NCBI RefSeq assembly: GCF_010119205.1
Contig: NZ_WRXM01000003.1
Location: 337,142 to 401,141, forward strand
Length of the DNA: 64,000 nt
DNA from: Haloarcula limicola
GTDB taxonomy: Archaea; Halobacteriota; Halobacteria; Halobacteriales; Haloarculaceae
Reading direction: 5' to 3'
Shown: positions 49,934-58,209 of the stretch, piece after piece
Numbering within the stretch: the first letter of the stretch is position 1
Layout: the number at the start of each line of letters is the position of its first letter
Made by a program: the position numbers and the translations under genes
Notes under the pieces: model-generated
Seen by the model: only the letters and a program-made list of their open reading frames with translations
Databases searched by the model: none
What the model was told of the DNA's origin: nothing

Positions 49934-50377
49934 TTACATCTCGCCTCCAACAAATAACGGTCGTACCTGTGTTATCAGATGTCGGCTGTTTCTCCCGAAC
50001 TATACGACACCGCGACGAGTATGGTGAGCCCAGGATCGTCGTATCACGGTTCGGAATAATGCCAAACTCACAAACCCGAGAATCAATCGGAGAGAGACAG
50101 AGGCATATCGTGAATTATCACCCAACAAAGGGTTTAAATATAGATAATAGTGTAATAGAGCCAAATTATAACTCTATATCTGTCGATATTGTGGCTTTAT
50201 CTGGAAAATCTATATGCGACTGTGCAAATCGTGTAATAACCATTACTATTCTGGCAGATATCCACTCGATAGGGATAGATATTCTGGGAAGTACACCGAG
50301 AAAACCTATTCTCTCGTAGAGCGGCGGATTACTACCACTTAATGTCGGCAGAGCCAAATCCGGCGTTGTGACATAAT
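49934..50377. other. AT-rich gene-free interval with promoter-like element
   Basis: No convincing ORF. A strong TATA-like TTTAAATATAG at 50133-50143 is followed by an imperfect hairpin (AGCCA at 50159, TGGCT at 50192) but no credible coding start. The interval could carry a small RNA or be a decayed gene. Confidence 0.3.
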
Positions 50378-50386
50378 CTTTTATAC
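50378..50386 (+). promoter_or_regulatory. TATA element upstream of PfkB gene
   Basis: CTTTTATAC, 24-32 bases before an ATG at 50410 and about 240 bases before the likely PfkB start. The transcript would therefore carry either a long leader or a short upstream ORF. Confidence 0.45.
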
Positions 50387-50409
50387 TATCCCCAGATATA
50401 CCGGTACAC

Positions 50410-50634
50410 ATGCGTCTGTTAGCAGCGTCTCGGGCACCGAAAGTACTCGAACTAAACCGGCCCGACAGCGATCAACGCGCTCTGCGTTGCCCAGTTGAAC
50501 CCGAAGCGTCGAGGCACTCCCCGGAGTCTCTCTCGAAAGCAACCGATAGCACCCACGTCACCGTTTCTGCCCCGGAATTTCTCCGGGCACGAACACAGGC
50601 CGTCGACGGAGTTGAAACGAATGTCGCCAACTAG
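50410..50634 (+). CDS. Possible 74-residue upstream ORF
   Basis: An ATG at a leaderless distance from the TATA element opens a 74-codon frame (MRLLAASRAPKVLELNRP...) whose stop lies 14 bases inside the PfkB gene, so it would be coupled to it. The composition is less acidic than genuine proteins around it and no family is recognised. It may be a leader ORF or only an untranslated leader. Confidence 0.25.
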   Translation: MRLLAASRAPKVLELNRPDSDQRALRCPVEPEASRHSPESLSKATDSTHVTVSAPEFLRARTQAVDGVETNVAN

Positions 50635-51751
50635 CTATCCGGATTCCCAGACGCGTGATGCCGTGGCGTCGTGTCAGAATCACCTCCCGACGGAACTGAG
50701 CGGTGGGACGGTGGTGTTCGGCTTCGACGGCTTCGTCGATAACGTCCGACAGGCGGGAACGAACGCCGGTTCGTCGGGCGACGAACGCATCACGACGCTT
50801 CGCGAGTTCGGCGAGGAGATCGTGACGTCGGCGGCCGCCGACAGCTCGCTCGCCATCTCGTGGGAGCGCCACGGCCAGCGAACCGGCGGGCACGTCAGCC
50901 ACCTGTCCCGTGCGTACCAGACCCTCGGGTTCGATACGACGCTCGTCGGGATGTGCGGCGACCCGACTCTGGACATCTTCGAACGGGAATTCGAAGCGTC
51001 TACTATGTACTCGCTGGGAGACCCGGGAGTCACCGACGCCATCGAATTCGACGACGGGAAACTCATGCTGATGGAGAGTGGCGGTGCCGCGACGCTGGAC
51101 TGGAAGACGATCGAGTCGCGGGTCGGTATCGAGACGCTGGTCGACGAACTCGATGGCGCGAAACTCCTCGGCATCGGCTACTGGGCGGTGATTCCCGAGC
51201 TGGCGGGTATCATCGACGGACTGCGAGAAAAGGTCTTACCGAAGCTCGCAGACCCACCGGAGCACGTCCTGCTCGACCCCGCGGACATCCGAGAACTCGA
51301 CGAGGAGGCGCTGGAACCGATCGTCGCGGCGACGCGCCGTCTCGCAGCGGAAATGGAGGTGACCGTCTCGGCGAACCGCTACGAGACGAAGGAACTCGCG
51401 TCCGTCCTCGGCGCGCACACGAGCGACGATATCGTCGCGGACGCCCGCGTCGTGTTCGACTCCCTGGCCGTCGACCGGTTCGTCGGTCACAGCGTCACGG
51501 AGTCCGTGGTCGTGAGCGACGACGGGACGACGAGCGTGAGCGTGAACCCCGTCGACTCTCCGGAGCTGACCACCAGCGCCGGCGACCACTTCAACGCGGG
51601 ACTGTCCCTGGGTCTCGTCGAGGGACTACCGGAGACAGCTGCCGTCGTGCTCGGCAACGCGCTCGCTCGCGAGTTCGTCCGGACCGGCGAGACGCCGTCG
51701 TACGACGACGTCGCCTCGGCCGTCACGACCTACGACGCACAGTTCGAGTAG
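50621..51751 (+). CDS. PfkB-family carbohydrate kinase
   Basis: About 376 residues from MSPTSYPD. GGTVVFGFDGFVDNVRQ near residue 28 is the N-terminal substrate-side strand, GGHVSHLSRAYQTLGFDTTLVGMCGDP the glycine-rich motif, and SAGDHFNAGLSLGL near 325 the C-terminal PfkB signature with the catalytic Asp. The family phosphorylates sugars, deoxy-keto acids or nucleosides. The start is set where homology to the fold begins; the open frame upstream to 50495 is basic and unlike the rest. Neighbouring ribose/fructose-type ABC genes suggest a sugar substrate. Confidence 0.85.
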   Translation: MSPTSYPDSQTRDAVASCQNHLPTELSGGTVVFGFDGFVDNVRQAGTNAGSSGDERITTLREFGEEIVTSAAADSSLAISWERHGQRTGGHVSHLSRAYQTLGFDTTLVGMCGDPTLDIFEREFEASTMYSLGDPGVTDAIEFDDGKLMLMESGGAATLDWKTIESRVGIETLVDELDGAKLLGIGYWAVIPELAGIIDGLREKVLPKLADPPEHVLLDPADIRELDEEALEPIVAATRRLAAEMEVTVSANRYETKELASVLGAHTSDDIVADARVVFDSLAVDRFVGHSVTESVVVSDDGTTSVSVNPVDSPELTTSAGDHFNAGLSLGLVEGLPETAAVVLGNALAREFVRTGETPSYDDVASAVTTYDAQFE

Positions 51752-51877
51752 TACGCGACCAGTTCTCCAGTCGCCATCCCCGTCTACGACAGTAGGTCCG
51801 GAGCCGGCGAGCTGACGAGGCGTTCGTAGCCGAGAGTCGACGCGGTCGGCTTCGAGACAAAGATGTTTCGTCGGGGG

Positions 51878-52915
51878 TCAGAGGTCCGAGAGTAGTCGGC
51901 CCCGGAACCGCTGGACGAAGGTGTACAGCAGGATGGCTGCGAAGAGCACGAGTCCGTTGATCGTCTGGACGATCTGCGGGTCTATGTTCAGCATCACGAG
52001 GCCAGCCGCGATGGTGCTGAGCAACAGGACCCCACCGAGTGCGTTGAAGACGTTTCCTCGGCCGCCGAACAGGCTAACCCCACCGATGACGGCAGCGGTG
52101 AAGGCGGGGAACAGCTGTGCGGTCCCGAGCGTCGGCGTTGCCCCGCCGTTGAACCCCGTCAGCAGCAGGCCGCCAGTGGCGGCCAGCATGCCCGAGAGTA
52201 CGAAGACGGCGATGACGATTCGGTCCGTGTCGATACCCGCTTCGGCGGATGACTCCTCGTCGCCACCGACCGCGTATATCGCTCGACCGAATCGGGTCTT
52301 CGTCAGGACGAACCACACAGTGACGAAGAGACCGAGCATGAAGAGGACAGCGACGGGAACCGACTGGGGGAGGAGGCCCCCGAGCGAGACCTCTTCACCG
52401 CCGAGCCACAGGTAGCTCTTCGGTAACTCGTAGACGGACCGCGTGGACAGGACCAGTATCCCGCCCTCGAAGACGATGAGCGCCGAGAGCGTCTGGAGGA
52501 ACGGGTTCACGTCGAACTTCGCGATGAAGAACCCGTTCATCAAGCCGATCGCCCCCCCAACCGCGAGGACGATCAGGATTCCGACGACGCCGGGCACCGA
52601 CGGGAACCAGCTCGTGAGGAACAGCGCAGTGAACATCGACGAGAAGCCAGCGACCGACCCGACCGAGAGGTCGAAGTTCCCGCTAATGAGACAGACCGCT
52701 TCGGCGAGCGTTATCGCTCCGAGTCCGGCGCTCGTGTACAGCAGGAACTCGATGTTTCGGTATTGGGTAAAGATCTCGGGAAGGAGGACCGAGAAGACGA
52801 TAAATGCCACTAACAGGATCGGCCAGATGAGGTTGTCCAGCGCGAACAACATCATCCGCGTCCGGTCTTCCTGGAGATCGGAGATGGTCGAACCTACCTT
52901 GGATAGTGTGCTCAT
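51878..52915 (-). CDS. Ribose/fructose-type ABC transporter permease (CUT2)
   Basis: A 345-residue permease of the RbsC/FrcC class with 8-10 spans. The family stretches EAVCLISGNFDLSVGSVAGFSSM near 70, GLMNGFFIAKFDVNPFLQTLSALIVFEGGIL near 125 and YAVGGDEESSAEAGIDTDRI near 215 are present. One permease per operon is normal for this class because it forms a homodimer. It follows the binding-protein gene by 21 bases. Confidence 0.9.
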   Translation of the reverse strand: MSTLSKVGSTISDLQEDRTRMMLFALDNLIWPILLVAFIVFSVLLPEIFTQYRNIEFLLYTSAGLGAITLAEAVCLISGNFDLSVGSVAGFSSMFTALFLTSWFPSVPGVVGILIVLAVGGAIGLMNGFFIAKFDVNPFLQTLSALIVFEGGILVLSTRSVYELPKSYLWLGGEEVSLGGLLPQSVPVAVLFMLGLFVTVWFVLTKTRFGRAIYAVGGDEESSAEAGIDTDRIVIAVFVLSGMLAATGGLLLTGFNGGATPTLGTAQLFPAFTAAVIGGVSLFGGRGNVFNALGGVLLLSTIAAGLVMLNIDPQIVQTINGLVLFAAILLYTFVQRFRGRLLSDL

Positions 52916-52936
52916 CGTATCTTCGTGTGAAGTGAC

Positions 52937-54151
52937 TCAGTTCGACCCCTCTATCTCTCGGTAGACGTTCCCGTAGAGGTAGGAGGCGTCGGCGTTGTCC
53001 TGTGAAATAGTAGCATGCTGACACTTCATCCACGGCCACCAGGCCTTGTCTTCGGCCTCGTACTCGGTCATCTCGGCCGGACCCCAGAACTGATTGGACC
53101 ACGGCTTGATGCCCTCGACCGTCTTGTTCTCGATGGAGAGGTCCTCGCCGGGCTTGACCGTGTCGCCGACCTTCGGGAGAGCGCTCTCGCCGCCTTCGAG
53201 GTAGTCCCACATCAGCTCGAGTGTCAGCGGCGCGTACATGTGGAGCGGCTGGTCGATCGCGAAGTCGTAATAGCCGCTCCCGATGCGCTGGTTGAGTTCG
53301 GGGCCGCCGTCGATACCGAAGGCCATGACGTGGTCTTCGTGGTCTTTCTTGTGATACATGTCCATCTGCTGGAGCGCCGTCAGGGCACCCATCCCGCTAC
53401 CGACGTTGTTGGAGTAGATGGCGTCGACGTCGGGGTTGGCCTGGAGTGCACTCTGGGTCGCCGGGGCGGAGTCCTCGGGCGTCCCGTCGCTCTCGATCCG
53501 GTTGACGACTTCGACGCTGTCTGGGATGTTCTCCGTGAAGCCGTACAGGCGCGCCTGACTCGTCGTCGACTCGAAGTTGAAGACGCTCGTGATGACCTTC
53601 GGGTTCTCGATGCCCTTCTCGTCTATCATTTCCGTGAACCGCTCGCCAGCGACCTGCCCGCCGGCGTACTGACCGAAGAGAGCGCCCATGACGATGTCCT
53701 CGGACAGCGTCGCCGTGTCGAAGTTCATGACCGGGATGTCCTCTTCGGCCGCTGCCTCGACGATCTGTCGCGACGCCTTGGCGTCGAAGGGGTTCAGCAG
53801 GATGCCGTCGAGCCCCTGGTTGATGGCGTTGATGGCGTCTTGGGTCTGTTTTGACGCGTCGAACTGGGCGTCCAGGATGACGATCTCGACGTCGTCGCGG
53901 TCCTGCGTGTACCACTTCGCGGCCTGACCCTGCACGTACAGCCCGGCCTGGCCCATCGACTTCATCGACACCGCGAACCGCTGGGTGTTGCCGCTCGAAC
54001 CGTCACTGCTGTCGTCGCCGGTCGAGGTCCCGCCACTCGAACCGCCGTCGCTGCCCCCTGACTGGTCGCTGTCTCCGCCGCCAGAACAGCCGGCGATACC
54101 GGCGATACCCGCTGCTCCGACTGCTCGGACAAGGTTGCGTCTACTAATCAT
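52937..54151 (-). CDS. Sugar ABC transporter binding lipoprotein (RbsB/periplasmic-binding type 1)
   Basis: A 404-residue binding protein. The leader MISRRNLVRAVGAAGIAGIAGC is twin-Arg type with a lipobox, followed by a Gly/Ser/Asp linker to about residue 55. The mature protein follows the RbsB fold (AINQGLDGILLNPFDAKASRQIVEAAAEEDIPVMNFD near 110-145, DAIYSNNVGSGMGALTALQQ near 245). It lies in the middle of an ATPase-binding protein-permease set. A CCTTTAAGTATC element on the minus strand about 45 bases upstream gives it its own promoter. Ligand may be a pentose, tetronate or similar. Confidence 0.9.
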   Translation of the reverse strand: MISRRNLVRAVGAAGIAGIAGCSGGGDSDQSGGSDGGSSGGTSTGDDSSDGSSGNTQRFAVSMKSMGQAGLYVQGQAAKWYTQDRDDVEIVILDAQFDASKQTQDAINAINQGLDGILLNPFDAKASRQIVEAAAEEDIPVMNFDTATLSEDIVMGALFGQYAGGQVAGERFTEMIDEKGIENPKVITSVFNFESTTSQARLYGFTENIPDSVEVVNRIESDGTPEDSAPATQSALQANPDVDAIYSNNVGSGMGALTALQQMDMYHKKDHEDHVMAFGIDGGPELNQRIGSGYYDFAIDQPLHMYAPLTLELMWDYLEGGESALPKVGDTVKPGEDLSIENKTVEGIKPWSNQFWGPAEMTEYEAEDKAWWPWMKCQHATISQDNADASYLYGNVYREIEGSN

Positions 54152-54498
54152 GGTCTTTGATTAATTTCCAACCTTAGCTCTCGAGCAATGATACTTAAAG
54201 GTTTCGTCGAGGCGCGACGGGAGCTCGTCCCTGTCTCCCGGGGCTTGCGAGCCGTCCACCACTGGATTCTTCGGCTCGCAGCCGTCCAAGTAGCGACCCC
54301 TCTGAACGCCGTCGGTCGGTGTCGAGGAGACCCCTACGAGCGACTGGACAGGCGCTGCTCGACGCGGAGCGTGGTGGACGAGGCGACTGAAGCCGAAGGT
54401 ACCGGAGTTCGAGAGACCGATGAGTAACGTGGCGTCGGGTGAGACGTGTACGCCACTGAGCTCGGATGGGACAGAACTGCCGTCTCACCCGATAGAAC
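54152..54498. other. Gene-free gap within the ABC operon
   Basis: About 350 bases between the ATPase and binding-protein genes. Apart from the minus-strand TATA element CCTTTAAGTATC near 54190-54201 nothing is recognised. The separate promoter would allow the binding protein to be made in excess of the ATPase. Confidence 0.35.
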
Positions 54499-55329
54499 TC
54501 AGGCTGTGGACGAACGCGACGAGGAAACGTCCGACTCATCTCCGGCCAGTTCGTCGTCAGTATCCTCGTTGGCGCGGTGCCCGGAGACCATCATACTGAC
54601 CACGTCGTCGCGGGTGACGTCCGCGGCATCGACCACGTCGACGATTCGACCCTGAAAGAGCACCGCGACGCGGTCGCTCATGGACAGGACTTCCTCGAGG
54701 TTGTGATCGATGAGGATGACCGAGTGCCCGCTATCGCGCAACCGCTGGACGAGCTCTTCGACGTGCTCGACGGCCGCTTTCGAGAGTGCCGACGTCGGCT
54801 CGTCGAGCAGGACGATATCCGGGTCGGTAACCAGAGCGCGTCCGATGGCGACTGCCTGTCGTTCCCCACCGGAGAGGAATTCGACCGGCGTGTCCGGGTC
54901 GACGTGGATGTTGAGGTGCTCGCTCAGGATGCGCTCGGCCTCCTCGGCCATGTACTCCTGGTCGACGACCGGGACGAGTCCGCCCACCTTCTTCACCGGC
55001 ATTCGGCCGAGGAACAGGTTCTCCGCGACGGAGAGTTCGTCGACGAGCGCGAGGTCCTGATACACCGTCCCGATCCCGAGCTTGCGGGCGTGTTTCGGGC
55101 CGTCGATGGTGACCGGTTCACCGTCGAACCGTATCTCGCCGCCGTCCGGCTGGTGGATGCCGACGAGCGTCTTGATGAACGTCGACTTGCCGGCGCCGTT
55201 GTCGCCGACGAGCGAGAGGACTTCGTTGTCTTTGAGCGTGAGAGAAACGTCCGAAAGCGCCTCGACGGTGCCAAAGCGCTTCTTGACGTGTTCCACCTCG
55301 ATTCGTGGATGTGAACTGTCTGTGGTCAT
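54499..55329 (-). CDS. Sugar ABC transporter ATPase, single-domain CUT2 type (FrcA-like)
   Basis: A 276-residue ATPase: Walker A GDNGAGKSTFIKTL near residue 42, Q-loop VYQDLALVDELSVAENLFLGR, signature FLSGGERQAVAIGRAL near 153, Walker B IVLLDEPTSAL and switch His in LIDHNLEEVLSMSDR. Typical RbsA/XylG ATPases are about 500 residues with two domains; this one has a single domain, like FrcA, and must homodimerise. The last roughly 30 residues are an acidic Ser/Asp tail. It is first in the operon with its own promoter. Confidence 0.9.
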   Translation of the reverse strand: MTTDSSHPRIEVEHVKKRFGTVEALSDVSLTLKDNEVLSLVGDNGAGKSTFIKTLVGIHQPDGGEIRFDGEPVTIDGPKHARKLGIGTVYQDLALVDELSVAENLFLGRMPVKKVGGLVPVVDQEYMAEEAERILSEHLNIHVDPDTPVEFLSGGERQAVAIGRALVTDPDIVLLDEPTSALSKAAVEHVEELVQRLRDSGHSVILIDHNLEEVLSMSDRVAVLFQGRIVDVVDAADVTRDDVVSMMVSGHRANEDTDDELAGDESDVSSSRSSTA

Positions 55330-55368
55330 GGCTGGTGGTTATAGACGAGTCGGCCTGACACCATATCC

Positions 55369-55400
55369 CCACTACCAATATAAGTAAATTTTGGTGATGG
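55369..55400. promoter_or_regulatory. Inverted repeat spanning the ABC ATPase promoter
   Basis: CCACTACCAA (55369-55378) and TTGGTGATGG (55391-55400) are complementary at 8 of 10 positions and flank an ACTTATATT-like TATA stretch about 45-55 bases before the ATPase start. This is a candidate operator for the ribose/fructose-type transporter. Confidence 0.4.
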
Positions 55401-55468
55401 AGTCCGCATTCCCGTCCACAGTATCGTCACTCCGCCGTTTCTTTGCGGCCGTCGATGACCGTACGACG

Positions 55469-56782
55469 TTAGTCCCAGTCCATCGCGAGTTCTCCGTGCT
55501 CGTCGAAGTGCCACGGTTCGTCCTCGTGGACCTGTATGTCTTCTCGATCGGCGAGTTCCTCGGCGACCGGCTCTGACACCCACAGCTCTCCGGGTTCCAT
55601 CGTGCTCTCGATACGGGCGATTCGGAGGTCGCTCGCGCTGGCGACGCCGGTCATCGACGCCGAGAGGACGAACGCCGTCGCGTCGCTCGGGACGACGAAC
55701 GGGAGCTTCGCCCGGTTCGGCTCGCCGCTGGTCACGATGTTGACGTACGTGTCCTCGAAATCGACGGCCGAGGCGACGTCGCGGTGGACGAGGTCAGCGA
55801 GCCCCATCCCGAGGGCGTTACCGTGGGACGCCGGTGTCAGCGACCGCACGTAGATCCGAGTGATCGACGGCTCGTCGACCTCCGCCTGATTGTGGAACCT
55901 GACCCGACCGACGACGTTCGTATCGAGCCCGGTCCCGCTGATCTCCTTGCCCATCGCGTCGACGACGAGCAAGTCGAGGTCGTCGACCGGGAGTTCGGGG
56001 AAGAACTCCTTCGAGCGCTCCAGCAGTTTCGGCTCCTCTTCCAACAGGTCGGCGGCGGAGACGCCGTGGATTTCGGCCGCCCGTTCCGCGGCGTTCTCGA
56101 TGATGCCCACACCACCGATTATCGGCGTCTCCTCGATCAGAATGCCGGCCCACTCCGGGATGACCTCGTGGAACCCGCGTTTGAGCGCGGCGTTGTGCAT
56201 GTTGTCGGCACCGCGTTGTTTGCCCAGTCCGACGACGGCCATCTTACAGAGCCCGCTCTCGACGTCTCCCTGGAAGTCAGTGTGGAGCTTGATGCGGTTG
56301 ACGAGCAGGACCGCGTCGGCTTCGAGCGCGTCTTCGGCGGCGTACACCGGCCGCCCGGTCGAGTCGGATCCGACCTGTTCGACGGCGAGCGAAGACCGGA
56401 TCTCACAGCCGAGCCGGTCGGGCGTGATACCGAGCGTCGCGAGCGTCTCGCGCTGGCCCTCGGGGGTCGCTCCGCCGTGACTGCCCATCGCGGGGAAGAC
56501 GAACGGTTCGAGGTCGCGAGATTGTAGCTCGGAAACGATCGCTTCGAGGACCTCCGGGAGGACCTCGATACCTCTGCTCCCGGCGGTGATGCCGACAGTA
56601 CTCCCCGGTTCGAGTTCGTCGAGTTCGGGAACGTCGGTCACGGCATCTGTCGAGGCTTCCGTGACGTCCGGGATAGTGGGATGGTCGCGGGTGCGACTGA
56701 CACGGTAGGCGCGGGGCAGGTCGGCCACGTCGGCGTCGTTGGCCGCCTCCAAACGGTCGCGGTCTGGAAACTCGAACTCCAT
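55469..56782 (-). CDS. Lactate racemase-like (DUF2088) protein
   Basis: A 437-residue member of the LarA/DUF2088 superfamily. Conserved segments are FPAMGSHGGATPEGQRETLATLGI near 115, NRIKLHTDFQGDVESGLCKMAVVGLGKQRGADNMH near 180-215 and DAMGKEISGTGLDTNVVGR near 295. LarA uses a nickel-pincer cofactor to racemise or epimerise 2-hydroxyacids; related enzymes act on malate, phenyllactate and gluconate. This sequence belongs to the branch with HTDFQG...ESGL rather than classical LarA, so nickel dependence is unproven. It diverges from the acid-sugar kinase gene, suggesting it epimerises a tetronate or related acid. The start at MEFEF avoids an Arg-rich extension. Confidence 0.8.
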   Translation of the reverse strand: MEFEFPDRDRLEAANDADVADLPRAYRVSRTRDHPTIPDVTEASTDAVTDVPELDELEPGSTVGITAGSRGIEVLPEVLEAIVSELQSRDLEPFVFPAMGSHGGATPEGQRETLATLGITPDRLGCEIRSSLAVEQVGSDSTGRPVYAAEDALEADAVLLVNRIKLHTDFQGDVESGLCKMAVVGLGKQRGADNMHNAALKRGFHEVIPEWAGILIEETPIIGGVGIIENAAERAAEIHGVSAADLLEEEPKLLERSKEFFPELPVDDLDLLVVDAMGKEISGTGLDTNVVGRVRFHNQAEVDEPSITRIYVRSLTPASHGNALGMGLADLVHRDVASAVDFEDTYVNIVTSGEPNRAKLPFVVPSDATAFVLSASMTGVASASDLRIARIESTMEPGELWVSEPVAEELADREDIQVHEDEPWHFDEHGELAMDWD

Positions 56783-56940
56783 GGATACGCGTACTAAAGC
56801 CCATCTCGACCTTATGTGTTGTCCCTCTCGCGTAGCTGTCGGTTCCCGTGCGAATGTTTCTTTACGGAGCGCCGCGCCATACGGATCATGGACGCTCGCA
56901 TTCCAGCCCAGCGTACGCGATCGCGGGAGGGGATTCACCG

Positions 56941-58209
56941 ATGACCCGCTGTGTCGTCGTCGCGGACGACCTGACCGGGAGCTGTGACGCCGGTCACGAG
57001 TTCGCGACGCGCGACTGCGACACCCGCGTCGTCCTCTCCGCGCGGACCGATACGACGACGGGGGGAGACGTCGCCGTGTACAACACCGACTCACGCTACG
57101 AGGAGCCCGCTGTCGCCGCCGAACGCGTTCGATCGGTTCTTCAGGACACCGATCCGGCAGTCGCGTTCAAGAAGGTCGATTCGACCCTCCGCGGGAACGT
57201 CCGCGCGGAGGTCGACGCCGCGGCGCGAGCGATCGCTCCCGACCTCGTCGTCGTCGCGCCGGCGTTTCCGGACAACGGGCGTCTGACGGCGTGTGGGTAT
57301 CACCTCGTCGACGGCCAGTTGGTGACCGACTCTCCGCCCGGTAAAGACGAAGAACGACCACCCACGCACGACTCGCTTCCCGAGTTCTTCGCGTCGAGCG
57401 ACCACCCCGTCGAGCGGATCGGTATCGAGACCGTCGCTCGCGGCGCGGCCGCCGTGCGCGAGGCTTTCGAGTCGACGACCTCGAGCGACGGTCCGGTCGT
57501 CGTCACCTGCGACGCCGTCACTGACAGCCACCTCGCGGCTATCGCCACGGCGGCCGATACCCTCTCTGAGCGAGTCCTATACGTCGGTAGCGGCGGTCTC
57601 GCGCGTCACGTCGCCGTCCCGGGGACGCCATCCAGAGCCGGAATCGACGTCGACCGAACCCGGCCCGTGGTCGGCGTCTCGGGTAGCGTCGCGCCGGAGA
57701 CGCTCGAACAGATCGAAGCGGTCCCACGGAGCCAGCGGCGACGCCTCGATATCGAGACGGCGGTCACGGACTCGTCTACCGCCGCGACCGATCTGGCCAC
57801 TCGGGGGACGGCCGCCGTCGACGAACACGGCGGTGTGTTACTCCACAGCGCCGACGAGCGCGGCGACGTCGACCGGGCGATGGCGGCCGGTGAGCGAGCC
57901 GGCGTCGACGGAGCGACGGTGCGACGGCGGATCACGGAGGCGCTCGCTGCGGGCGCTGTCGAGGTCGTCGGCGACGGACAGGCGTCGAACCTCTTTCTCA
58001 CCGGCGGGGAGACCGCTCGGGCGGTTCTCGACGGCCTCGACGCGACGGCGCTCCGCATGGCAGGCGAAGGCGTCGCTCCGGGAATACCGCTCGCGACCGT
58101 CGAAGGGGGCGTCGCAGACGGGGCGACGGCCGTGACGAAAGCCGGCGGCTTCGGCGGCGAGCGGGCAATAATTAAGTCCCTCGCTCGTCTCGGTCTTCGT
58201 GATGAGTGA
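56941..58209 (+). CDS. Four-carbon acid sugar kinase (DUF1537: OtnK/DtnK type)
   Basis: A 422-residue two-domain kinase. The N-terminal domain has VVADDLTGSCDAGHEFA at about 5-21, FKKVDSTLRGNVRAE near 80 and APAFPDNGRLTACGYHLVDG near 105. The C-terminal nucleotide-binding domain has LFLTGGETARAVLDGL near 355, GEGVAPGIPLATVEGG and VTKAGGFGGE near 405. Members phosphorylate threonate, erythronate or related aldonates at C4. It is followed by a PdxA2-type dehydrogenase, the known partner converting D-threonate 4-phosphate to dihydroxyacetone phosphate. The start at MTRCVVV is where family homology begins. Confidence 0.9.
   Translation: MTRCVVVADDLTGSCDAGHEFATRDCDTRVVLSARTDTTTGGDVAVYNTDSRYEEPAVAAERVRSVLQDTDPAVAFKKVDSTLRGNVRAEVDAAARAIAPDLVVVAPAFPDNGRLTACGYHLVDGQLVTDSPPGKDEERPPTHDSLPEFFASSDHPVERIGIETVARGAAAVREAFESTTSSDGPVVVTCDAVTDSHLAAIATAADTLSERVLYVGSGGLARHVAVPGTPSRAGIDVDRTRPVVGVSGSVAPETLEQIEAVPRSQRRRLDIETAVTDSSTAATDLATRGTAAVDEHGGVLLHSADERGDVDRAMAAGERAGVDGATVRRRITEALAAGAVEVVGDGQASNLFLTGGETARAVLDGLDATALRMAGEGVAPGIPLATVEGGVADGATAVTKAGGFGGERAIIKSLARLGLRDE
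58167..58176 (+). promoter_or_regulatory. Internal TATA element before pdxA2
   Basis: AATAATTAAG inside the 3' end of the kinase gene, 26-35 bases before the pdxA2 ATG at 58202. It should allow separate leaderless transcription of pdxA2 besides read-through. Confidence 0.45.

Noticed and set aside
50166..50411. 81-codon minus-strand ORF in the AT-rich gap
   Set aside because: No promoter or family, composition unlike haloarchaeal proteins; the interval is treated as non-coding.
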